Shown here piece by piece: positions 1 through 11,664 of a stretch of DNA of 64,000 nucleotides. Source of the DNA: Phlegmacium glaucopus (taxonomy: Eukaryota > Basidiomycota > Agaricomycetes > Agaricales > Cortinariaceae); NCBI GenBank assembly GCA_015039465.1, contig MU130381.1, positions 174,080-238,079 on the forward strand. The letters run 5' to 3'. Position 1 is the stretch's first letter; every line of letters begins with the position of its first letter. The notes under the pieces were generated by a model. That model saw only the letters and a program-made list of their open reading frames with translations. It made no database searches and was not told where the DNA came from. A program made the position numbers and the translations under genes.

Positions 1-1944
1 AGGATCTCCCAGCAAAAGAACGTTAATATCACCACGAATGCGATGTTTATGATTGATGTCCTTTGGAACGCCGCCAAAGAGTGAGAGGGCGATGGCTGTT
101 TTAATATCCTCGTGCCCATAGATGGAAGGCGCAATCGATTTGATGATTCGTTTACGAATTCGTGGGTCACGTGCAAGGTTGCGCATTTCCTTTTCATCCT
201 CCTCCGTCAACCTAAAGGCGGCGAAGAGATCTTCCTTCTTGTTGACGTGATTCGCCTCGATGATAGTCGAGAAAACTGGAAATCCGTTTTTGGAGTTGAG
301 TGAAGCATCAAAATTGTTGCGATAAACGCCAGTCACTTCCTGTACCACCATGAGATCACAGAAACAGAAAAGTCATATTATACTGACCACTTCTTCACCC
401 GGTTTCGCAGTATCAATTAAATCCCATAACAGGATGACTTCACGATGCCTCGGTAAGCGACCAGCGGGGACAGAGCCAGGAGACTCTTGCAGGGTCATTT
501 TTTGATAATTGCGGTAAACAGTCTGCAGAATTGAAATTTGATCTCTTGGCATATACGGCATAAAATCATTCAACTCACTTGCTCGGAATTTACTGTAAAT
601 GGACCTTTGCCTTCGCAATTTGCACAAAAGCTGATCCGAACCTCTCTTGATGCATCTTGGTAGAATGGTCCCAAAACGGCCCCACACTTTCGACAGTCGA
701 ACTTGACATACTTGAGTTGCGGAAAGACACCACTCCTCCTCGTGACGACACCAGAGACACGGACCAGATTGTTGAGGTTAGCTCGACGCAAATCTCGCAA
801 GGTTAAACTCAAAGGCAGATCAGCAATACGGACATGGACTTCCGAATGAATGCGTTTGTAAGATGGGAAATAAACAAGGATTGCGTTGAGCGCTACTTCA
901 TCGAAAATTTCTAGCATGGCAGTTGGTGAGTTCGTCAGGAAGTAGGCCAAGATAGGTTTAGAGGTTGCAAGGTGCAGGTATGAGATCTCCAGTGATTCCG
1001 AATTAGCTAATGAAACGGTTAAACGGAATACAAAGACCAAGCGAATTTACTAACTTTCTCCCAAATGACGAATTCGTTGACCGTAGACCGACGCGCCGTG
1101 GTCATCAACGTAGGTCATCAAAAATTGGCGGAAGTGCCTTACAATAGACCGACGAACACGATCATGGGCAATCCATTCAACAATGGATTTGGCCTTAATG
1201 TCGCTTAATTGCTCTAACGGAATTTCCTGGGATTAGGGTCAGTTATGAAAACACAAAGACATAAACGAAGTGGTACCAAAGACTCACGTCTTCAACGCCA
1301 TCAAGGTCATCGATATCCCGTCTTTCGTCGTACTGCTTTCTTGTGCGCCTTTTCATGCTTGAAATACCCAATTGATCGTCCATAATGTCGTCATCTTCCA
1401 TCTCATCACTGCCCATAAATGCTGGCGCGCGACTTCTACGAGCGGCACGTTGGCCACGTCTCCCGGAGCGTTCCATTCGATCACGACGCGCCATTTTCAT
1501 TTCTGCTGCTCGACGGGCGGCAGCTGACAGTTCATCAATGTTTTCATCATCATCAATACCCGCATCAGAATATCTGTCAAGAAGCTCATTGGGAGCATAA
1601 TCTCTGCAAGAAATGTAGGATTAGAAAGGGATCTGCGAAAATGCCAAGGCACTTACTCTTCAAGAAGTTCTGGACCAAAAAGATCCTCACCATCGTCTTC
1701 ACCGTCTGCATCAATGTCATTGACCATATCGCGATCATCGATGCTGTCATCCGTGTCTGAAAAGGGGGCAGGAGGAGAAGATGGTGGCAGAGATGACTGA
1801 GAGTTACGACGCGCCAGTGACGGTCCTTGGGGAGGGGAAGATGGGGGTAACGGAGACGCATCTCTTTGACGTTTTGAACCGCGTGAAGCCTGAAAAATGA
1901 TGATTAACGCGTCTTTGCATCGTGAATCAGCGATTCCTCACCAT
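1..1944 (-). CDS. mcm2: DNA replication licensing factor MCM2 (3' part cut off by window edge)
   Basis: Subunit of the MCM2-7 replicative helicase, acting at origins in the nucleus. From the start, the reading shows an acidic, Ser/Pro-rich N-terminal tail ([17 protein letters not shown]). This is followed by the basic stretch [14 protein letters not shown] and then the N-terminal hairpin/OB region. That region has a zinc site (CRKCG about 25 residues before CANCEG, at roughly 610-710) and the family phrase [20 protein letters not shown]. The coding end at position 1 lies just inside the AAA+ domain (INVLLLGDP, the Walker A approach), so the ATPase core is outside the window. The start is ATG at 1944-1942. 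It is followed at once by a GTGAGG donor, so the first coding exon is a single codon, and the next exon begins GCT TCA CGC near 1890. Several short introns follow. Identity is secure; exact internal splice sites are read by eye. Confidence 0.93.
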
Positions 1945-2016
1945 GGTTAATGACAAGAACGCGACTTGTCACAAGAATTCTGAGTTTGAAAGCGTGTTCA
2001 CTCGGAGCTTTAATAT

Positions 2017-2510
2017 CTACACACTAGTACTACGCATCATCTCCTCGGTAATGGGTTTGGGAAACTGAATGGGTTCTCTGTCCTCTTCTACTTGAGCAAA
2101 AAAAGAATTGTAAGAGTAAGGAGACGCACTTTCGAATATCCCACACATTTTCACTACTTTTTCCTAGGCGTCTGTGAGCCCACCACTCTGCTCTTCTACG
2201 AATCCATGTTTCGCGTTGCTCCTCTGGGTGCATGATTTTAAGCGTCAAGCAAAACTTGAAACCATCGTATTTGCGGTCGCACTCTTTCGTTCTGTGGCCA
2301 AACCTATAAATGCTTTTGATTTGGTTGCGAATTACTATGCAAGTAGTATGTCAAACTTTGGACAAGACGGTAACAAGCTCTCTTACAACTGCAGGCAAGA
2401 TAGTCATCAAACGTGCTAAGACAACTCGGTATGTCGCTTGGAGTAGGATGAAGTAAACGGAGACGCGCTTCTTCTTGTTCCACAGCTACCTTGAAATCTA
2501 GGTTGCTCAT
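2017..2510 (-). CDS. Emi1-like twin CX9C protein (DUF3128 family)
   Basis: Small protein of the family of yeast Emi1 (early meiotic induction protein 1). The start is MSNLDFKVAVEQEEARLRLL at 2510. Two CX9C motifs are visible: CLSTFDDYLAC and CDRKYDGFKFC. These are followed by a conserved helical tail containing HPEEQRETWIRRRAEWW. Twin CX9C proteins are typically folded in the mitochondrial intermembrane space; that location is inference here. Two introns join the parts. The first lies between DYLACS and LIRNQIKSIYRFGH, near 2395-2330. The second lies after WDIRK (near 2130-2088), after which the frame continues EDREPIQFPKPITEE to TAG at 2019-2017. The start codon is only 65 bp from the divergent esterase start at 2576, so a shared promoter is likely. 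Confidence 0.78.
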
Positions 2511-2575
2511 TGTTTATTTGGCGACTCGGAATAACTGCATTTATTTGAAAAGCCGACTCTCACGCTAATACGCCC

Positions 2576-3910
2576 ATGGCGAACGCTTTCCATCGTCAAC
2601 CTCTCAAAGGTCTTTATATAAGTTATCAATTCATAACCATACTCTTCATTCGTGGTCCTCTTTGGGCTTTACTCAGTATCCCCCCGTATGCATCTTACTG
2701 AGTCTCTAGAGTATCTTACCGAAATCCTATCATTCCAGTTCATGGCGTCCCAGGAAGACATGGACAATAAAGCGAACGATTATGGCCAAATTCATTAAAC
2801 ATGTAATGGGGATGACCGCACTGTACAGTCCTATATTGCTATTATCATTGAGTTATTTTTTAACAGTTGGTAAAAAGGACGGGTCCATTACTCAAAATGC
2901 CAAACCATCTAGCTATACTTCCAGGCAAAGACGTGCAGGGTGTTTGGGTTGAAGCAGCTAACCATCTCATTACTGGGGATCTCAAAATTTGGGCTCAGAC
3001 CGCAGATGTCTCCTCCGTGCGTATACCAGGGTATTGGACCCACAAGAAAGGCACTTCTATTAAAGTTGCCTCTCCCCCACAACCCGGTGAAAAGATTATA
3101 TATGCTCTGCATGGTGGTGCCTACGTCCATCAATCTGCCCATCCAACCGACCCCACTGCAGTAATTGTAAGAGTTCTCCTTAAACACGTCGAATCTGTAA
3201 CACGCGTATTTTCTTTGGAATACCGTTTGGCTACTGGAAAGCCTTTCGAACTAGCCCATCCTTTCCCTACTCAATTACTTGACGCGCTCGCAGGGTACAA
3301 TTACCTTGTAAACGTCGTCGGGTTCTCCCCCAATGACATCATTATCGCCGGCGACTCTGCAGGGGGCAACTTAGCACATGCTTTGACACTGTACCTCACT
3401 GAATACAAGGACACGACCGAAGTGGCACTTCCCGCGCCTCCGAATGCACTCATCCTTCTCTCACCTTGGGTTGATCTTGGAATGACCCATAGCAACCTTC
3501 CCAAAGGATCCGCGAAGACTTGCCTTGCATCAGACTACATCGGCACAAACGGTGATGTAATCCACTATGCCAAAGACGCATTCACTGGACCTCATGGACG
3601 TGGAATCGCTGAGATAAATTCCTACATCTCCCCTGCCTCCCTTGATCCAGGTCTCTACGTCGACTTCAAGAAATTTCCAAGGACTTTTATTGTTGGGGGC
3701 GGAGCAGAAGTCTTAATTGACTCTATCAGAACTCTCAAGGATCGCATGGTTAGGGACCTAGGCGAAGGAAATGGCGTTAAGGAAGGTGAAGGGAAGGTTC
3801 GCTATTTCGAGGTTCCAGACGGTATTCACGACTATCTTGTTTTTCCTTGGCATGAGCCAGAACGCACGGATACCCTGGTAGAGATCAACAGGTGGGTGTC
3901 AGCAACGTGA
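2576..3910 (+). CDS. alpha/beta hydrolase, hormone-sensitive-lipase-type esterase
   Basis: Carboxylesterase-like enzyme of the HSL/arylacetamide deacetylase type. The long third exon (2867-3910) carries the oxyanion motif HGGAYVH, the nucleophile elbow GDSAGGNL, an acid region GGAEVLIDS and the catalytic-His region PDGIHDYLVFPW. Splicing by frame gives exon 1 at 2576-2685 (MANAFHRQPLKGLY then a hydrophobic stretch ending ALLSIPP), an intron at 2686-2738 with a GTATGC donor, exon 2 at 2739-2802 (WRPRKTWTIKRTI) and an intron at 2803-2866. The hydrophobic N-terminus suggests a membrane anchor, as in related fungal esterases. The substrate cannot be told from sequence. No TATA call is made, because the TTTATATAA at about 2613 falls inside coding exon 1. 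Confidence 0.87.
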
Positions 3911-4409
3911 TTAGATACGCCCAATACCCGATGCAGGTCTCATCTTTATTCTTATCATGCCGTATCCCTTTATTCTACTTATTCCAGAAGTATGTAGCTT
4001 CTCAGTGATTCTAACCGTCCGCCCGGAGTTCCTCTGTCTGCCAAAACTTTAGAGCTTAGCCGCTTACCACCACAGCTCTACATAATATGACTACTTTTTC
4101 CTGGTTTCTCATGCTCTCTCTCCTATCAGACCCGAGCCATCTATAATTGCATTTCCGGCTGGTTATTATTAACGCTTGGGATGATTCCTTGTCGTCAACT
4201 AGTTTGTGTTCCTTGCTTGATAACAAATGCATGCGGTGCAAGGGTCGTAAAGACATTTATTCAAGCATAATGAACAAATTGGAGGGGGGGGTAAGAATTT
4301 ATATATTACAAAGTAGATAATATCTGAAGATGACTTCTGGGAATCAATTTATAATTTTAGTCTCGTCAAAGATTCAAGAATATCTCACTGACTCGGAGAG
4401 GATTGGGGC
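3911..4409. other. Intergenic: convergent 3' regions
   Basis: Region between the stop codons of the convergent esterase and formate/nitrite transporter genes. It holds AT-rich 3' flanks and a short G run near 4282-4290. No gene was seen; the short minus-strand open frame at 4056-4256 has no recognisable family features. Confidence 0.6.
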
Positions 4410-5967
4410 TCATCGCTGTTTGCCTTCTGCGCTAGTGTTGCTGCTGCTCGACGCATGCAGGTGAGGTTCGATCTCACCATTCTCTGCATCTGAAAAACGA
4501 GAAGCGCCATTTTCCCGATAGAAGTATAGTGCTGGCAATGCAACAAACAATGCTCCCACGATGTTACCAAAGAATGCTGCAAAAAATGACCTTGTAATAC
4601 CAGTCCAATTGATTAGCAATTTGAAGGCCCAGTATAACCAGAAAATTACTTTTGGATATATTGAGCTACCGTGAGCTGAAAGAAGAAAAAAGATTAGACG
4701 ATAGTGAAGGGTGATAGGTTGATCAAATTTACATCGGCTCCAAACATAATTCCAAGGGGAACAGAGAACATGTTTGCCACAACTAATTATAGTTCGGTTA
4801 CACGTCGAATCAGGAGCCATCTCAATGCAGTTCTTACCGTGGTCATAACCGCAGGCAACGAAAATCTAAAAGCCGGTTTTAGAGGTTAGCCGCCTTCCGT
4901 GCGAGCAAGATGAGCATTACCCATATTGGAATCCAGATTGCGAAAATCTGCAGTGTATTGTAAGAAATTTTCTTGTATTATAAGGGAAATGCTCTCACTT
5001 TCGAAATCGTGTCTCTCGCTCCCGCCGCTTGCTAAACGTGGAAAAATGTCCCATAACCTGCTTATATGGCCAAGTAGTAATGTGGCGTACCCAGATAGCA
5101 ATGGAAACAAGCCAATTGCATCCTATCCCACGCAAAAAGATCTGGTGCCATTGTGGTTGCCCTGCTTTTTTGCTTGGGGTATTATGAGTACTTGATTGAT
5201 ATACACAGGGGGGCGAAGAGTAAAACTTACATAGCAAATTCCTGAATAAACGCGATATATGGCTGCGTCGATACGATGCCAGTGTCTGACACCAAACATG
5301 AGCCACAACCAGGGGCGTATGTGAATCGAAAGCCTTACAGTGAACGAGGACGGCGGCGAAGAAAAGGCTTCCAGCCAAGTTTCCAAACAAAACTTGATGG
5401 GATACTTTAGAGTCGGTAGGGAACTACGGAATTGCGGGTGCTTACCGATGAACCAATTCACGGGGAGACTCCACCACGGGACGGCACGTCTAGCAACGGC
5501 CATAGGGAATGTCTGCACGATCGATAATCAGCGATATTTGTGATGAAGACAAAAGAAAACAAGACTTACCATCATATTACTTGTCAGCAGTTCTTGTCCT
5601 TGTAGTACAATCCTTGAAAATACAACTGTAAATATCTATGCAGAAGACTGCATGGAAACGCCGAACATCACCAAACCAACCGGGAACACGAATCCCCCAA
5701 GTACCTTGACTATGCTAGGGTTGGACTGGGTCAATCCAGTAGCACCTCCTTGAAGAACTTCTGATAGCAAGCCACCAAAGGATAACATTGCACCTGCCAT
5801 AAACTGAGAACGCCCGTTTATTATACCAACCATGATTTCAACGTCTTCAAACTCACGGCCTTGAAAAAAACACTTTCATAGCGATCTCTATGCTTCGCGA
5901 TAGCATGCTGGACCAAAACATGAGCGACTTCAGCAGGCTTGAGGGTACTGGGTGGATCGTTAGCCAT
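4410..5967 (-). CDS. formate/nitrite transporter (FNT) family membrane protein
   Basis: Pentameric channel/transporter family for small monocarboxylates or nitrite in the plasma membrane. The first exon reads MANDPPSTLKPAEVAHVLVQ from ATG 5967-5965. Downstream exons give classic FNT segments: FMAGAMLSFGGLLSEVL, VKVLGGFVFPVGLVMFGVS, LLTSNMM followed by a basic/aromatic loop, NWFIG...NLAGSLFFAAVL, and the last membrane region INWTGITRSFFAAFFGNIVGALFVALP. A short acidic, Ser-rich tail ends GKQR at 4410. About six short introns interrupt it. Whether the substrate is formate, nitrite or another anion cannot be decided; no nitrate-assimilation gene lies next to it in the window. Confidence 0.85.
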
Positions 5968-7056
5968 GATGGGGGCGGGGACAGTGCTATGGGAAACCAA
6001 GGAAGGAAGGCCCAGAAGGTAGTTCGTGAGCGTCAAGAAGCAGCAGGTGAGAATCAAGTTGCATTTATATAGAAGAGCGGGGCGGCGGTACCAAAATAAT
6101 CTATTTTGGCAGTTAGTCACATCCACGGCCCACGGGGAGATAAAGCCATTAGCACACTCCCATGACCGAGACCAGCTTATTTTAAGCAAGTTCAATTCCC
6201 AAGTTCAAGCCGTTCCCCTTGCAGGAACCAGACTTAATTGCTGCAGAGGAAACAATGAAGCGAGTGAAGATTAATACAAGGGCTGTCTAAAGACGATGGT
6301 AAGCTTTCGTAGATGGAGAAAACTAGATTCTTGCTGCAAGTTGCAAGTATGTTCTTCTCGGTGTTGTTGGCAGCTTGTAGGAAGTAGGAACCCTTCGGCA
6401 TGATCATTGGCCGTTAGCCATGAAACGCCAACGTTGTGGCCATGTGGGAAGTCACCCCTCGCTGCGGCCTCGCGAAGTATAGCTACATACTTAGTATGCA
6501 CTAGTCTCGAGTAGTCTCTTCTCCATCCATTCTGGTAATCGGGTAAGAATCTCATTTGATGGCTTTTTGATGGAACGAGATTGTAGAACGTGGTGCAAGC
6601 TGGTACAGTTGAACCAGTGGTGTACCGGTCAAGTAACTGTTCAAAGGTTGTTGTGCAGGAGTGACGTCAATCAGGGTCGCATACCCGATCGACAACTAAG
6701 AAGGCAATTGTGATCTCGCCATTGAAGATTCTTCACGGTCTGTATTAATTATGCACCTTTAGGCTCGTTTCAACAGTTTTGAAGCAAGTATTAATGTCTT
6801 TTACTGCAATATTAGCGCTGTGACAAGATCACGAGATGTGACGAGTCTCTCCCATCAAACAAAAAAAAATCAGACACACGATTATACCCATGAATGGATG
6901 GGCACGAGACTAGCAGAATAATAAACATTTGTCATCTTAGGAGTCCCAGACATCACGAGGCATAAGCATGTAACAATAACCACTCGTGTGAGAGAAGTAT
7001 GACCACCACGCCGTCCATGCCGTACTCCAGAGGATGCCGCAAGCCGATGCAATCTC
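5968..7056. other. Intergenic: FNT upstream region and mei2 3' flank
   Basis: About 1.1 kb between the start of the minus-strand FNT gene and the stop of the minus-strand Mei2-like gene. It should contain the FNT promoter. The short open frames here (for example minus 6271-6555) show no family signature. No tRNA-like or repeat structure was recognised. Confidence 0.5.
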
Positions 7057-10000
7057 TCATCGCGCAGCCTGAGTGCGGTACAAATTATTTCGTCTGGGAG
7101 ATTGGTTCCGATGATCCTCTTGATAGCGACGCGCTGAAGTTCCACTATTGATACCAGGAACATAAAGTGCACCGCGATTGTGAGAACTTCTTTCCTTCCT
7201 GCGCAGATGGGTTGGAGCAGGAAATGTCTCGGGCTTGCCCTGGTCAGGGCCGGAGGAGTAGAAAATTCTTGGGCGCCAAGCTTCACGTTCATCCATTATG
7301 CTAGAATTTTTAAACTTTTCTACCAAAGCTTCCTTGCCTCTAGAAGTTCAATGTTAAATTCAATTCGTTACCATGCTAGAACAGGACTAACTGATAGTTG
7401 GCATAACTCATCTGTAGAACCTTCTCGCTTGAGAACAGGTTCCTGTCATCTATGATGTCAAAACATAGTCATACCTATGTGAAATTTTTACTCACCATTT
7501 TTCACCTAATCTCTGCTGTGCAAACCGAAGCAGATCCTGCACATGAATGAAATTAACGAAAGCGTAACCGACGTTGCATCCTGGACAAAAAAAGTTGGTA
7601 TTCATCAGAATTAATATTTGAAACAATCTCACCGTTCTGAAAATCCATGCGAAGATACATAAAGTCAATCCTGCCAGGACAAACTTTCGCAATGTAAGCC
7701 TCGAGGTCGGCGTGACTCATCTTATTCGGTATGTTCTTAATCATGACAGTGGTACGGGTATCTTGACCGTCCTCAATTCTGGCAAGGTTCAATTGGTTAC
7801 GATCTGAAACACCGGAGAGGATATTATTCATTGAGGTGCCCATCTTGAGCTGAGAAGGAGAAGAAGCAGATTCATGGCTCGAGGGCGACGACTGACGAGT
7901 AGAAACGTATATGGAATTTTTGGGTGGAATAGTCGGAACTGGCGGATGCGCCACTAAGTGGGATGGCTGCTGGATCATGTGTTGGTCATGTGTCGACGGG
8001 TAATATTGGTGGCCAGCAGCGATGTAATCGTCACGGAGATAAGGGACAGGTGTTAATGCCCAAGGCGTGACATTAGCAATAGGTTGAGAAAGATTGTGTG
8101 GTGGATAATAAAGAGCGGGTATTTGTGTTGGACTAGGCAGGCCATAGTAACCGGGGTTGAATGGAACGGCAACCGAAGAGCCTCGTGAAGGGCAGTAAAG
8201 GCAAATTCCATCTGGAGTGTAACATGGGGAGATGGAATCAGGTCGATAGACCGGACTCCCTTCTTGAAAAACATTCGACGGACGCCTTTCCGACGGTCGG
8301 GATTCTTCCGCAGTTCCATGGCTTCCAGGTCCGCCATGTAGACCACTCGGTCCTACTTCATGATCAAAGGGAACAAGGCCGCTAAACGACGAATAGAAGT
8401 ATGGCGGAGATGAACCTTGGTTAGAAATAATTTGAGGTGATGTGAGTGAAGCTGCAGAAGATTTCGGAGAACCAGTTTGAAAAAAAGGCATTCGCATCAA
8501 GGACTGAGAACCAGCAGGCCCAATAGATAAACCATCGAACGATTTGCCAGCTGTAGAAGCGTTAGGGAACGGTACATCACTGTCTCTCGCTTCTTTCACT
8601 GGCCGACCAGAAACGTTGATTTTCATCCCGAACATAGCTTGGTTATTGAGCTCTTGAAATGCGACATCGGCCTCTCGCAAATCGTAATACTCGACGCGGT
8701 AAACTGATGAAACCGACTATTTAACAATGAGCAAGGCCTTGAAAGGTACAAAAAAAAGATTACATACATCTTGATAGTCAACGTCTTGCCGACTAAAAAT
8801 GAAAGAGCGGACGCCTCCGAAAGACTTGAGTATTTTGTGAAGTAAGGCAATATTGATACCCCCTTGAGAGGTCTGAGTGTCCTCATTCTTCAACTGGATC
8901 GTCTCGGCCAGTTCCAGTGACTGTTCGAGGGGAGAACCAACGGGTTTTGGGTCATCTTGATGGTATATCTTCTGTACGATTAGATCGAATGCACCATCAC
9001 TGCTTTCGATGAACTTTGAGTTTCCGATTATCTACAAAGCACTTAGTATATGGAATTTTTTTTACGGAAGGGCAGCCTGTACCTCTGAGAGTTCGTCCGA
9101 GGTGACGAAGCGACAGGTGAGCCACATGCGCTGACCGTCATCATCTATGTCATCGCCTACACAAAGTTCCAAAGGCCCCACGTTTCTGGTAGAAATAATA
9201 TTCCTGGCGGCAATTGCATGTCGGATATCGAAGAATGCGAAAGGGACGATTCCTTCCGACTCTAGATATCGCGGATGAACACCCCGGATCGGACTACCCA
9301 AATGACGGGATGTGGGTGTGGTACCTGCTGGAGTAACGGTGGTCGAAGTAGTATCCGATATGCGGGTAGGAATCAATGCATTAACGACTATCGACTCTAA
9401 AACCTCCAAGGAAATTTGTCGGTTCACGTTGCCAATCTAAAAACAAAAGAGTTAAGCTGAGTTGCAAACCTTACTCGCTGTAGGGTTGCACCCACCAATA
9501 AAAATCGGGTTGAATCAAGGTCGGGGTCACAGATTTCTTCTTTAAATCCGATATCATCCAGGTCGCGACCCTGCTGAACTCCCGCACTCGCAGCGGAATC
9601 TCGGCTGGCTGTTGTTCTGAAGCTCGAAGATGGAGTGAGCGGAGGAGTGAGCAGAGCGTGAGGCTGGTCACGTTCCGTTCGTCGTCGCGCGTGAGTTTTC
9701 GGCAAAGTAGACGTTTTTCTAAAAGTTGGATCAATTGAAGCGTATTTGATATGACGAGGGCGCTGCTCGGTACTCGACGACGCAGCGGGAGAGACGTCAT
9801 TTCGTAAAGGTAAAGGCGGGGTTGAAGAACGTTGAAAATCATGAGGGTTATTTGTTGCCATCTCGTGAGGTATGGGCCCTGAGTGTGGGGGAAACCTATA
9901 GGGAAAAAAATCAGGAACAGGGACGAAGATCCAGGAAAGAGATATGATAAACCAAATATTGGGCAGGGACGGAGAATGTTGTAATCTAGCAGGATGGATG

Positions 10001-10098
10001 CGGGGACTAGGGTCTGCTTGGAGGCATTCGAGAGACGAGCGCACTTGAGAGACACCAAGATCGATACTTGATCGTGTTTGAGAGCAAGTGCTGGACAT
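7057..10098 (-). CDS. Mei2-like RNA-binding protein
   Basis: Homologue of the Mei2 family (fission yeast meiosis regulator and plant Mei2-like proteins). The diagnostic part is the C-terminal Mei2-type RRM: TTVMIKNIPNKMSHADLEAY, then RIDFMYLRMDFQNG, CNVGYAFVNF and EKVLQMSYANYQGKEALVEK. The conserved tail IMDEREAWRPRIFYSSGPDQG ... FPAPTHLRRKERSS ends at 7057. Upstream lie two weaker RRM-like segments: GIVPFAFFDIRHAIAARNI (about 9200) and FRVEYYDLREADVAFQELNN (about 8650). A long Ser/Pro/Tyr-rich disordered linker lies between RRM2 and RRM3. The start is taken as MSSTCSQTRSSIDL at 10098. A 3n-length intron with no internal stop may lie near 9900-9960, so both spliced and retained forms keep the frame. 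Predicted role: post-transcriptional control, possibly of meiosis or development, by analogy. Confidence 0.86.
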
Positions 10099-10951
10099 GG
10101 TAAGTGACAATGCAAGAAGACGCCCTCCTAAAGTGGTTGGAAGGCTTTTGAAGAAGAAACGAAGGGTGTGCGTCTGGAGGAAGACGGCGAACAGAAAAAG
10201 CGACAGTGATGAAAGGAGGATAGAACAAGGCAGACGCTGGTTAAGGTGTTTAATTGACGTCAAATACGGCCGGAGATACCATGGCTAGGAGATGGGAGAA
10301 GTACTGGTCAAGAGAAGCTGATTAAGGACGAGCTTCCGGCCACAGATATGCAAGGATTTGCGGATCTGGAAGACGGTGTTCTGATGGCCTTAGGGCTGTC
10401 GTCAGGTCGATAAAAAGCAAAAAAGACAGGGATTGAATTTGTTGTATCGAATTTTGTGATCGCATTCCAGCCAGAGCCTACGCTTATGGTCGGTCAAAGG
10501 GCGCAGAAGTTATGAGGCGATGCCGTTTCCTCTGAAAAGAGTCAGCCCAAGCGATGCCATCCCTCGCCAAGAGACCCTAACAGTATAGCGCAAGGAATAA
10601 TAGATCCGTTAGACATTGAACATTGAAATCGAACGAAAAAGTTTCTTTTTTTCGTAACAACGACGGGCATGTCGAGGACCTGTGATGAGTCATAAAAAGA
10701 AGCTTCTTATTACGTCAACGATACGGTCAATTCTGGATGAGCAACTGCTTTTTTTGAGTATACCAGTTGCCAGCTGGCAAAAATGGATAATTAAGAGGGA
10801 TAAAGTGGACGGAGAAGAACCGAAAAATATATTTGTTACGAAAATTCAAGACACACACAAGGCGGAGGATCGACGGAGACTGTGATCATCAGCCTGAAAT
10901 TGTCACGTGGGTTTAACATTTCTGAACCTACCCTCATTGCCCAGAGTCAAG
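10099..10951. other. Divergent intergenic region, Mei2-like / bS6m
   Basis: About 850 bp separating the divergent starts of the Mei2-like gene and the mitochondrial ribosomal protein gene; it must hold both promoters. Open frames here are short and unsupported. No repeat or RNA gene was recognised. Confidence 0.5.
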
Positions 10952-11417
10952 ATGCCTTTATATGAGATGTTATGCATCTCAGCACACGTCTCAAAATATG
11001 TCAGTGTAACGTCTTCTTGACTTTATTGTTATTTCACTTACAATCAGGACAGCAACATATCCGTGAACTAGTCCGGCAATCTGCAATGCATGTCATGAAC
11101 TCGGGTGGCGTCGTTCGTAAAATTAACTCTTGGGGAACTCGTACACTGCCTCAAAAGATGAAACGCAATGGTCCGCTGCAGAGCGTTGGAGAGTGGGTGG
11201 AATATCTTCTTCCATGCTTACGTGTCTAAACCCCCGTCTATACAGTTATTGGACTTTGCACTTTGATACAAGTCCAAGGACACTACGGTCTCTAAACGGT
11301 ATCATGCGCCGTGACCCCCGTGTTCTACGATGGACAGTGCTAAAACTTGCCGATGACTTGGAGGAGCTTGCAGAGCAAGGCCAGAAAATACAAATCCCTG
11401 CGAAAATACACCTGTGA
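10952..11417 (+). CDS. MRP17: mitochondrial small-subunit ribosomal protein bS6m
   Basis: Protein of the mitochondrial 37S ribosomal subunit, homologous to bacterial S6. Three exons: 10952-10999 (MPLYEMLCISAHVSKY), 11053-11192 (QHIRELVRQSAMHVMNSGGVVRKINSWGTRTLPQKM...) and 11246-11417 (DYWTLHFDTSPRTLRSLNGIMRRDPRVLRWTVLK...). Introns are 53 nt each, GT-AG. The phrases GGVVRKINSWGTR and HFDTSPRTLRSLN...MRRDPRV are characteristic of S6m. The predicted length is about 120 residues, normal for the fungal family. Too short and too split to be seen as one open frame, but the spliced frame is unambiguous. Confidence 0.9.
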
Positions 11418-11664
11418 TGTCAATGACCTGTCAGTCTATCAGAAACCGTGGAATAACGGCGTTCTTCATCCGAAGGCAATTTGCAACGCTATTTCAACGC
11501 TGTAGACGTAAACTTTGTAGGGAAATTTACAGTACTAGTAGAGATTGTTTGATTATCTAACCCGTACCCAACCATCCCAACCAGGAGCGACCTCTATAAA
11601 TCACGACTACGATTACCTCGCGTAGGGCCTGGCTTTCTAGAGACAATAATTTACTTTCATATAA

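Noticed and set aside
2610..2625. TTTATATAAG as a TATA box for the esterase
   Set aside because: Splicing places it inside coding exon 1 of the esterase.
10682..11229. small plus-strand open frames upstream of and overlapping bS6m
   Set aside because: The first has no homology features; the second is the bS6m exon 2 frame read through its introns.
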